From assembly GCA_036768485.1 (NCBI GenBank), contig JAVLUZ010000513.1, positions 1,327,413 to 1,391,412 on the forward strand: a DNA stretch of 64,000 bases, given 5' to 3'. This DNA comes from Mermis nigrescens. Its lineage: Eukaryota > Nematoda > Enoplea > Mermithida > Mermithidae. Numbering within the stretch: position 1 is the stretch's first letter; every line of letters begins with the position of its first letter. Made by a program: the position numbers and the translations under genes. The notes under the pieces are model-generated. The model did not search any database and was not told the origin of the DNA. It was given only the letters and a program-made list of their open reading frames with translations. Shown one piece after another: positions 48,074 through 56,666 of this stretch.

Positions 48074-48430
48074 CTTGAGAGACCTGAAAAATGCGCATTG
48101 GTCTCTTCAAGGGCAGACACGTATCTCTGGAGGGAATGGGGGGGGGGGTTCAGGACCCTCAAAAATTTAGAAAAATCGAAAAAATATTGGACTTTTTAAT
48201 CGTTATTTTGTGCTATTTTTGGCCTTTTTGGGCGTAGTCCCCCCAAAAATTGGTGTTGGTCCCCCTCAAATTGGGAGATGTGCCTGTTTAAGGGCTGCCA
48301 TACGCTTACTGATCCGGCTGATGGCTGCTCTGAACTCGGCCCTCCGGGCCAATCGAACGAAACTCGTCGATTTACCTGCTTCGTATTTATCGCGTTGATC
48401 GAACGAGGCAATTGCACGTACGCTAAGAAA
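48074..48430 (+). CDS. Host PA-domain gene, exon disrupted by an H5 MITE
   Basis: The coding part after the MITE (48287-48430) reads FKGCHTLTDPADGCSELGPP and then FIALIERGNCTYAKK, followed by donor GTGAGA at 48431, phase 0. PADGCSEL and ALIERGNCTY are the paired-cysteine blocks of PA domains in Goliath/RNF13-like proteins. A plausible acceptor (TTTTTCTAGTCCACTTCAG) ends at 48073. From it, the phase-0 frame is one base out of register with FKGC unless a base is missing in the A-run at 48087-48091. The MITE (48114-48286 plus its duplication) lies 40 bp into the exon. Alternatively an AG inside the MITE end (48276-48277) serves as acceptor and gives MCLFKGC in phase 0. The exon may belong to a damaged gene copy. 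Confidence 0.68.
48114..48286 (+). mobile_element. H5 hAT-type MITE inside a coding exon
   Basis: It starts CAGACACGTATCTCTGG and ends GAGATGTGCCTG. The duplications are TTCAAGGG (48106-48113) and TTTAAGGG (48287-48294), 7 of 8. Insert plus duplication is 181 bp, so it is not a multiple of three. Confidence 0.92.
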
Positions 48431-49003
48431 GTGAGATCGTCATTGATAACAATAATAAATATAATTATTAAATATAATAAATATACAAATGATGTAGCGG
48501 TTCGTAAATTAATAATGGGTATTGAGCGGGCGTGCATAGTGTGGGAATTTAGCGGGGGTGGGGAAGTGGGGAGGTTGAAATTTTAAAGTGCCATTTGGGG
48601 GCCCAAAAAACGGTGGGTGCGCATCAAAAACTTCGTTTTTTGGCTTTTCTGACAATGCTCTATCTTTTAGAGCATAAAAGCGTAAAAGAATGTTTAAAGC
48701 TAATAAAAAATTCCAACAAATGAAGATGACACGGTCAAAAAATGAGTATATGGCGCGAAACGCCAACATCTGACTATTTTGAGCAAATAGGTAGCCAAAA
48801 ACGCCTAAAACGGCACGGTTTATGCGAATTTTGCAAAAATCGGGGAAACTTTTGGGAAATTATGAATCAGGGGTGGGAGAAAAATTCCTGGTACGGGTGG
48901 TAACTTTTCTGACGGTTGAAACTTTCCCAAACTTCCTTAAGATCACGTATGCTACGTACTCGGGCGTAATACGTACTCGTATATACACGTGTTTATGCAG
49001 TAG
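48431..49003. other. Intron sequence with TE debris
   Basis: It begins with the donor of the preceding exon. AATAAATATA-like microsatellite, then remnants with the hairpin variant GGCGCGAAACGCC (48751). No coding exon supported. Confidence 0.5.
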
Positions 49004-49011
49004 GGGGCGGA

Positions 49012-49167
49012 CAGGGCGGATTTAGGGGGGGCGGCCGCCCCCCATTGGCCCAAAATAGTGCGCAAAATTAAGCATTTTTGAGCAATTTTCGGGTTAAAAC
49101 GGTTAATTTTTCCGCCCAAGTCAGGGTAAACCTCGCCCCCCTTAGAAAAATCCTAGAGCCGCCACTG
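49012..49167 (-). mobile_element. H3 hAT-type MITE nested in an H3 end
   Basis: Reverse orientation: it starts CAGGGCGGATTTAGG and ends CCGCCACTG. The 8-bp duplications GGGGCGGA (49004-49011, 49168-49175) are perfect. The target itself is the GGGGCGGATCTAGG start of another H3 copy. Confidence 0.93.
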
Positions 49168-49517
49168 GGGGCGGATCTAGGATTTTTGTATTGGGGGGCA
49201 CTCGAGTTTTTCCCCCTGAATAGTCAAAAATCGCCCAAAATCTGTCATTCACAAAATCTGTCATATGATTTTTCGACATTTTATATTGCCAATTTTTAAT
49301 CAATATTATTTCTGTTGGAGAAATTTTTTGAAAAAAATTAACATTTTCAAGCCATTTGCGCTAAAAGTGCCTTAATTCTCTCAACCCCTTGCTAATACGA
49401 TGTGCGGTTATGGGCGGATTTAAAGGGGGCTTTGGCGAAATAAAGCAAGGATGCGTAATTTGCAACGATTTTGGGCCGTCAATGATCGTTATTTGTCAAA
49501 TTTTTCTGGCGCTTCGC

Positions 49518-49686
49518 CAGCCACGTAGCTGGCCGTCCTATTTCGGGGGTAAAACACCAATTTTTGGGGGACTAAGCCCAAAAAGGCCAAAAATAGCACA
49601 AAATGACGTTTAAAAAGTCCGATTTTTCTGAATGTTTAGGGGTCAGAACCCCCCCCCCCACCGCATTCCCCCTGAGATACGTGCTG
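49518..49686 (-). mobile_element. H5 hAT-type MITE inserted in a GCGCTTCGCGC hairpin
   Basis: It starts CAGCCACGTAGCTGG and ends GAGATACGTGCTG. The 8-bp duplications CGCTTCGC (49510-49517, 49687-49694) are perfect and are part of the recurring hairpin motif. Confidence 0.93.
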
Positions 49687-49815
49687 CGCTTCGCGCTGCG
49701 GGATGAAAGCCATATTTTTGTTCACGGAAAAGGTTTTAGACAATATCAGGAATTGGAACAGTCTCTTCAGCATAGTTTTCTTTTATTTTCAGTCAGTGGC
49801 GTATCTTGGATTTTT

Positions 49816-49985
49816 CAGGTACGTAGCTGGCCGTTCTATTTTGGGCGGTCCAGCACCAATTTTGGGGGACTAAGCCCAAAAAACCAAAAATAGCACAAAA
49901 TAACGTTTAACAAAGTCATATTTTTCCGTTTTTTTCTCAATTTTTACGGGCCCGGACCCCCATTCCCTCCAGAGATACGTGCCTG
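49816..49985 (-). mobile_element. H5 hAT-type MITE
   Basis: It starts CAGGTACGTAGCTGGCCG and ends GAGATACGTGCCTG. The duplications are about TGGATTTT and TAGATTTT, 7 of 8, with one extra T at the left border. Confidence 0.85.
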
Positions 49986-50383
49986 TAGATTTTCTGAAAG
50001 GGGAGGGCGAGGGTGAGCGGTATCCCATTTTTTCCTAAAAAAGTCAAAAATAGGTTCCCAAATTTCCTTCACGTGCGAAATGGCGTTTTTTAGGTGTTTT
50101 ACGTCGTGAATTTTTATCTAAAATCACTTTTGACGCAGCACTTTTCGAAAAATCATTTAATTTTCTACAATTTTGTGCTAAAAATTCGTTAAATCATTTT
50201 AACGTTAAGATAAATTCGGCGCGAAGCGACGGAAAATTCGAGAAATTTAGGCGAAAGGCGGTTTAAAACCTTGATTTACTGCTCGATTTGCCGTATTTAC
50301 AGCATTAGACGGGGAACCTCTAAAATTCCAAAAGCTTATGCTTGAAAATAGAGTAAATCTATGTATGCCGAATTAGCCGTTTT

Positions 50384-50856
50384 CAGGTGCGGATTTAGAG
50401 AGGCGGCTGCCGCCCCCTGTCGTCAAAAGACATATGGGCGCAATAATGATGGGTATTTTTTTGTGATGATTTTAGTCATTTTTTGTCACGATTTTGCAAA
50501 TTTTTCCGGCGCTTCGCGCCAGGTAGTATTCAGTATGTCATTTACTGACTTGCTTTGCGCTCTAAAATTTTATTTTTACGTCAGAAGCGTTGTCTATGTA
50601 AAAAAACAAGGTTTTTTCGATCGTAAAACGATTTCTGAGTATTTTTTGGTGCTTTGTGCCGATTTTATTGGGAAATTTTCGAAAATTTCTACTTTTTTCA
50701 TAACACAAATGATACTGTTTATCAAAAGACGGCAAAATAGCGATCTTTTAGTATTATAGTCTAATTTGTTGAATAATTTTTGACACCATGAGGAAAATTT
50801 AGGGTTCCGACCCCCTCCCCTCCTCCGCCGGTCAGGTAATCCTGGATCCGTCACTG
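50384..50856 (-). mobile_element. Inverted H3-type element nested in an H3 element
   Basis: It starts CAGGTGCGGATTTAGAG and ends CCTGGATCCGTCACTG. The flanking 8-mers match at only 4 of 8. It contains a full CGGCGCTTCGCGCC hairpin at 50507. Confidence 0.7.
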
Positions 50857-51091
50857 GCTCTTCCCCCCGGAGATATTTGTCTGAATAAATGTCATTGCGG
50901 AAAAATTTGGGAAATTATTATCACTGACGGCCAAAAAACCTCGCAAATTACATATCCGTTCCTATGTCGCCAACTGTTTTTGGCCAAAGGAGGGGGCGCA
51001 CCCTGCCCTTTCCCCTCAAATCCGCCCCTGTTTTCAATGAAAGTTTTAAAAGTTTCTGACCTTCCGTGTCAACGCTATAAATACAGGAGAT

Positions 51092-51275
51092 CGGATCCAG
51101 GATTTTTCTAAGGGGGCGGTACACCCAACGGAGGGGGCGGAACCCTGACTTGGGCGGAAAAAGTAGCAGTTTTAACCAAAAATTCGCTAAAAATCGATCA
51201 AAAATCCTTAATTTTGCGCACTATTTTGGCCAATGGGGCTGGCGGGCGCACCCCCCCCCCCTAAGTCCGCCCCTG
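51092..51275 (+). mobile_element. H3 hAT-type MITE, left end trimmed
   Basis: It begins CGGATCCAGGATTTTTC, without the usual leading CAGTGG, and ends AAGTCCGCCCCTG. CAGGAGAT (51084-51091) and CAGGACAT (51276-51283) match 7 of 8 and may be the duplication. Confidence 0.75.
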
Positions 51276-51535
51276 CAGGACATTGAAACCTTCTGAAGGC
51301 CTTTTTTTAATTTCAAAAATTTTCCGGCACATCGCCCCCGATTTTCACTAAAATCAAAGAAATTTGATGCTTTTTTCGATCGAAATAGTCATAAAATTAG
51401 AATTTTTCGAAAAAATATGTTGCGCGAAAAGTGATTTTAAATGAAAGTAGACAGTTGTAAAACGGCAAAAAAACGCTGTTCCGCACATTTTTGGATCCGT
51501 TTTCGATTGTTTTCGAACAAGTTTGAAGTACTGCC

Positions 51536-51686
51536 CAGGCACGTATATCTGGGGATAGGGGGTCCGAACCCCCCCCACCCAAATTCAGAAAAATAGGAAA
51601 AATATGACTTTTTAAACGTTATTCTGTGCTGTTTTTGGCCTTTTTGGGCTTGGTCCCCCAAAGTAGGATGGCCAGCTACGTGCCTG
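51536..51686 (+). mobile_element. H5 hAT-type MITE
   Basis: It starts CAGGCACGTATATCTGG and ends CAGCTACGTGCCTG. It abuts the H4 element at 51692. GTAC is shared by both flanks, but a full 8-bp match is not seen. Confidence 0.85.
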
Positions 51687-51691
51687 GTACC

Positions 51692-53597
51692 TAGTGATCG
51701 ACCGGAGATCCGGCTCCGGCCTCCGGCAAATCCGGCCATTTTTTCCACTCCGGTGCTCCGGCCGGAGGACATCCCAAAATCGGCCGGAGAATTTTTTTCG
51801 TTTTTTGCATAGTGACCGAACGTACTAATTGCTGACACTATGCTTATTAAATTTAGTCAGAGCACAATATAATAGCAGAAAAAGGAAATAACACCAAATA
51901 AAGTGTCTATCACCACCACAATCGTAAAATATTTATTTTTAGGAAAAACGAAATTGAAAATGAAACAAAAATTGTGAAAATCGCTGCAGTAAATTCCCGT
52001 TAACACTGGAAGTCATAGGGTAGCATGAGATGCAGTCTGGCCTGCACTGCACATGCTATACTGGATTTTCCAGATAATGTTGCTGTCCATTCTGTACATC
52101 ATATTCGCGATTTACTGAACATAGTATAGTATGTAACATACCTATGTATATACGGTATACACAAACATGCTTTAACATCAAATATTGCCTATTGATGCTT
52201 TATTTAGGGCAGGCTAAGGAGACGACAGCTTTTTTCTTAATAAAGGCATTGAATAAAATATGTTGAATGTAGTCTATTTTATCAGTTGCGGATCTAGAAT
52301 TTTCCTTAGGGGGCGGTATCCCTACTTTTCCAAAAACAGCCAAAAATTGGTCCAAAGATTTGCCCTCAAAAGCACGACATAGTGTTTTTTTAGTGTTTTA
52401 CATTGTATACTTTCACATAAAATCACTTTTGACGCGATATTTTTTCTAAAAATTTTGAAATTTTCGACAATTTTGTGCGAGAAAATCATTAACTTTCTAA
52501 CAATTTATAAAAATCTGGCGCGAAGCGCCGGAAAACTTGTGAAATCGAGGCGGATAGACGTCTAGAAGCAGTCAGTGTTTTTTGTACAAGGTCCATTTGT
52601 ACATGTAAAAAGGTCGTCCCCAAAAGTCTTTGTATATACATTTTGCACACACAAATTTTTAGGTACTATTAAATGGTACAGTAGCGATTTTAGTGTGGTA
52701 AAAAACAGAGTTGTTAGAATTTTGGTAGTGTGTTTTAGGTAATTTCTGGATCTCTTAGGGCAAAAATCACTAAGAATCGTAAGACGCCGAAAAATTTGGC
52801 ATTTTTTCTTTTGAAATGCAATTTCTGCCATTATAAAGATATATAGGACACACAATCACTCATTTCGGCGCGAAGCGCCGCAAACGTTTTTCGAATTACA
52901 GATCTTTTTTTGCAATTTCTGTCTTTCCACAAATAAAGTATATACATATATAAAGTACATGTAAAAAGACGGTCCCAAAAATCTTTGTACATCGGGAAAA
53001 ACTTTTGCCGAATACGAAAAAATCGTGTCTAGAAGCATGATTTACTGCTAGATTTCTTGTATTTATAGCATTTGATGCGAAACATCAAAATTTTTCATCG
53101 AAAATAGAAGAAAACTGTGCAAAAATGGCTGTTTCTGCTGTAAAAATTGTTTTGAAACCTACATGAACAGATAATGGCTTCCAGGTCGCCAAGAAAGTAA
53201 ATAAATCTCATTAATAGGTATATATCACCCGACGCATAGCGCCAGAAAAATTTTGAAAAATTAAGGTCACTGACGGCCAAAAATCATTGCAAATTGCATA
53301 TCCATTCTTTATCTCGCCAAATATTTTTGTAATGCGAGAGCGACTTCCCCACCCACCACTGTCCCCCTTAAATCTGCCCCGGTATTTCATATGACTAACT
53401 AGCTGACATGCAGTTGAGATGCATGTGCACTATGGTCTAAGGTCTTAATCACAAAGATGTCCTATCTATCCACACGTGTAAAATTATATTTCTCCGGCTC
53501 CGGCCGGAGCGACATGGTTCAATCCGGCTCCGGCCGGATCTCCGGCTCCGGCCGGATCTCCGGCTCCGGCCATTTTGGCCTCTCCGGTCGATCACAA
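51692..53597. mobile_element. H4-type hAT element with CCGGAG palindromic ends
   Basis: It starts TAGTGATCGACCGGAG and ends CTCCGGTCGATCACAA. The duplications are CTGGTACC (51684-51691) and CTGGTATA (53598-53605), 6 of 8. Tandem CTCCGGCC/GGCCGGAG units lie inside both ends. A long H3 element (52283-53382) is nested in it. Confidence 0.82.
52283..53382 (+). mobile_element. Long H3 hAT-type element, 1.1 kb
   Basis: It starts CAGTTGCGGATCTAGAATTT and ends TTAAATCTGCCCCGG. The duplications are TATTTTAT (52275-52282) and TATTTCAT (53383-53390), 7 of 8. Two perfect hairpins (52517-52529, 52866-52880) and one variant. No gene. Confidence 0.88.
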
Positions 53598-53605
53598 CTG
53601 GTATA

Positions 53606-54033
53606 TACCGCCCCTAGAAAAATCCTACATCCGCCATTGAGTGCGGTGATCCAGAAAAAATGTAGAAATTTGGACTGGAAGACGTGTAGAGCCTTAGAGT
53701 TACTTCCTTACGTATTTCCCGCGTTTGTGGATTTCGAAAAAAGTCTATTTAAGCATTAAAGACGAAGGGCAGTAAATTTTTAAAATTTTCGCAATATAAA
53801 GAAAAGTACAAAAATTTCGCTCCTCGGCTGCTAAGGCGTTGAATAAATATATTGAATATAGCATGCATACCTATAGAAGAAACAATAGTCAAAAATGGAA
53901 TTTTGATGCTTTTGAGCTAAACATGGCCAGAAACGAACATCAGCCCGTGTTTCTGCTCAAGTTTTTCAAAAACCTCAAATTTTAATCACAAAATTTTGAA
54001 TGCCTGGTTTTTCGAAACGAACTTTATTTCTTT
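53606..54033. other. Intron sequence, no gene
   Basis: AT-rich debris with short H3-like words (CCTAGAAAAATCC at 53612). Nothing coding supported. Confidence 0.5.
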
Positions 54034-54099
54034 GTCATCATCATCACATCACCATCATCATCATCAATTAGTATTATTTATTATTATCATTATCATTAC

Positions 54100-54166
<67 letters not shown>

Positions 54167-54173
54167 ATTTATT

Positions 54174-54206
<33 letters not shown>

Positions 54207-54362
54207 TATATTATTATTATTATTATTATCATTATTATTAGTATTATTTTTTATATTATTATTATAATTATGATTATTATTATCATTATTATTATTATTA
54301 CTATTATTATTAACATTATTATTATTAATTATTATTAATTAGTGTTATTTATATTATTATTA

Positions 54363-54401
<39 letters not shown>

Positions 54402-54415
54402 GTTATTAATATTTT
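54034..54415. repeat. (CAT)n and (ATT)n trinucleotide array next to a splice acceptor
   Basis: CATCAT repeats to about 54070, then about 320 bp of mostly ATT/TTA units, ending about 12 bp before the acceptor of the exon at 54428. The YYYY/IIII frames are artefacts. Confidence 0.97.
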
Positions 54416-54427
54416 ATTTTGTTATAG

Positions 54428-54515
54428 GCTTATAACGCACAGGAAGCTGGCTACCAGGGCGTTGTAGTGTACGATAATGAATTTAATACAAACCTGTCGC
54501 CAATGAGTGGCGATG
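54428..54515 (+). CDS. Host PA-domain gene, exon with the AQEAGY block
   Basis: The acceptor TTATTTTGTTATAG ends at 54427. There are 88 coding bases, entering at phase 0 and leaving after one base, then donor GTACGT at 54516. The peptide is AYNAQEAGYQGVVVYDN, then EFNTNLSPMSGDG. Joined to the previous exon it gives CTYAKK-AYNAQEAGY. The family block there is a CTF..K..NAQ.AGY pattern, with the same spacing, followed by two hydrophobic beta strands. This is the strongest single piece of evidence for a PA domain of the Goliath/RNF13 type. SPPL2-type peptidases and PRADC1 also carry PA domains, but the N-A-Q-x-A-G-Y block fits the RING E3 group better. Confidence 0.8.
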
Positions 54516-55270
54516 GTACGTTTTAAAATGTCGTGTTGAAGTTATATTATTGATTTGCCCTACTTAGCTGAATATCTTGCTTCAATTTTTGTTTTTAAGT
54601 CATTTAGTCAATGATTCACACCTGCAGTCATGAATTTAACGGCTAATAAATGTAGACAGTTCAGTCGAATAAATTCCTATAGCGGCATTTTTCCTAAAAA
54701 TTGTTTTTAAAACTTTCAAATTTTGGGCTGCTAAAAATCTGTAAAAAAATAATTCCGGCTAAAATTCGAAAAGGGCAAAAAGCGGTGGCAATTTGAACGT
54801 AGATCACGAATTTTGGCGAATATTTTTTAACATTGTTCTCAAAAATTTGTTTGGCTAGGAAAAGTTCGGTGCGGATAAAAACGTATGATTGAAGAACATC
54901 GTCGGTTTTCGGCTTTTCCCGACGATGCCCCATCTTTTCGGCAGTATCGGCGGATCCAGGATTTTCTGACGGGGGGGGCGGAGCGTCGAATTTCCTAGAA
55001 GTGTCAAAAATTGTCCGAAAATTTCGACCATTATACATAAAAAATAGCGGTTTTTCGCCATCTTTTGGATGAGCGGAATTATTTCTTATGCGATAAAAAG
55101 TCTAAAATTTTCGAAATTTTCCGATTTTTTTACGAGAAACTCGCGAAATAAATGCAAAAATCGACACAAAGCGCCAGAAGGTACTCGAGAAATCATCTGT
55201 AAGAACTAAAAGCACTCTTCGGGCGAATACTTTTTTGGAGCGGCAAGAAAGTCAGTAAATGTCCTGTATG
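54516..55270. other. Intron sequence with an H3-like left end
   Basis: From about 54945 the sequence CAGTATCGGCGGATCCAGG starts an H3-like element. A possible partner end (ATATCCGCCGCTG) is at about 55838-55850, but the flanks do not match well. No coding exon found. Confidence 0.45.
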
Positions 55271-55282
55271 AGCACTACTCAG

Positions 55283-55517
55283 CATACCTGGGTGTAGGGG
55301 GGTTCAGAGGGTATGCACCCCCAGAAACCAAAATACCCGCCAGAATTGTAATTTTGAAATTTTTTGTTTTTAATCGCAATTTTTCGATGCCAATGGATAG
55401 TGCTCGATGAGAAACCTTGAAAAATAGTGTTTTTTCGCCATAGCACCATTTTCAGGCCATTTTTGACGTTTGAAAAATCTTGCACACCCCCCAGAACTTT
55501 GGTGCCGACCACCTATG
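55283..55517 (+). mobile_element. H1 hAT-type MITE
   Basis: It starts CATACCTGGG and ends GACCACCTATG. The duplications are CTACTCAG (55275-55282) and CAACTCAG (55518-55525), 7 of 8. Confidence 0.9.
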
Positions 55518-55608
55518 CAACTCAGGTGCGAAGCGCCGAAAAATATGGAAAATCGCGTAAAAAATGGGTAAAATCATCAAATAATAAAGATCAATTCTTC
55601 CATGTGCC

Positions 55609-55780
55609 CAGTGGCGGATCCTGGATTTTCCTAAGGGAGGGGGGGGCGGCGGTACCCTGACTTAGGCGGAAAAAATAAGCCATTTAAACCCAAGAATCTT
55701 CCAAAATCCTCAATTTTTCGCACTATTTTGGGCCAAAGGGGGGGGCGGCCGCCTCCCGCCCCTCCCTTGATCCGCCCCTG
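55609..55780 (+). mobile_element. H3 hAT-type MITE
   Basis: It starts CAGTGGCGGATCCTGG and ends TTGATCCGCCCCTG. The duplications are CATGTGCC (55601-55608) and CATGCGCC (55781-55788), 7 of 8. Confidence 0.93.
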
Positions 55781-55788
55781 CATGCGCC

Positions 55789-56658
55789 CAAATATTATAT
55801 GAGGACGGGTCACGACGTCGTCCATCGACCCTCTCTATATCCGCCGCTGCTTTTTTAATGTACAAAAACATGAAAAATTGAAGAAATCGAAAAAATTCGA
55901 GCCAATTAAACGAAACATAGTCAAAAATGAGCATCTGACGTGAAGCTTTTAAATTTTGAGCAAACGATGGCTAGAAATGCTGAAAACAGCGTTGTTTCTA
56001 GTAATTTTTCGGAAAGTTTTGGAAAATCGTGAATTTTGGGCTGGGGAGTTGAAATAATTTTGGGGTGTGAATAAATTGCGAGAGAGGGGATTTTTCTGAC
56101 GGCTGAAACCACGGCCAATTGTAGATGGGGCTGGATCATTAAGCTGGTGCTTTTTTGTCTAAGACTGACAGAAAAGCGAGTAGAAATTGCCTAAAAGGAC
56201 CACGTTTTATCCGATAGACAGGTGGGGGGACTAAAGTTGTTGTGTGCGGAAATAAGGAAGGCAACTGACGCTGGATGGGTATCATACATGGGCTCTGCCA
56301 AATCTTCAGGATTGGATGGGGCGAAAGTCCAAAAATCGCAAATTACTTGCCTTATTTTTTATTTTTTAGATCTATCGATTTTCGGGGTCTAATTCCAAAA
56401 TTTACCCCTCCGCCGCCCACGCCGCGGTCGGTCGGCATCCCTGGCCCTATCTCCTATTACACGCATGATACATACTGGCTCTCTTCTTGACTCTAGTCTA
56501 TTTAAAGTGTAATACGGAGGGTTTAGGGATCCCCATGCCAAGGTCAGAAAATTTCCGACCAACCTCTCGATTTTCAGCGAAAACCTTCGTTTTTTGACCT
56601 TTCTTATGTGCTTTTTTGCGATCCTTGACCGAAAATTGGAGGTCATTTATCCACGCCC
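55789..56658. other. Intron sequence, TE debris
   Basis: Short H3-like and H5-like words but no complete element and no credible exon. Confidence 0.45.
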
Positions 56659-56666
56659 CCCAGTTC

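Larger units (their letters stand above)
49794..51030 (+). mobile_element. Long H3 hAT-type element with two nested MITEs
   Basis: It starts CAGTGGCGTATCTTGG and ends AAATCCGCCCCTG. The duplications are TTTTCAGT (49786-49793) and TTTTCAAT (51031-51038), 7 of 8. Nested inside are H5 at 49816-49985 and an inverted H3 at 50384-50856. The core has a CGGCGCGAAGCGACGG hairpin variant and GCAAATTACATATCCGTTCC. Confidence 0.88.

Noticed and set aside
51528..51694. 8-bp duplication for the H5 copy at 51536
   Set aside because: Only GTAC is shared; the right flank is the start of the H4 element, so a real match may have been altered.
53996..54196. IIIIII/YYYY frame
   Set aside because: Translation of the ATT trinucleotide array.
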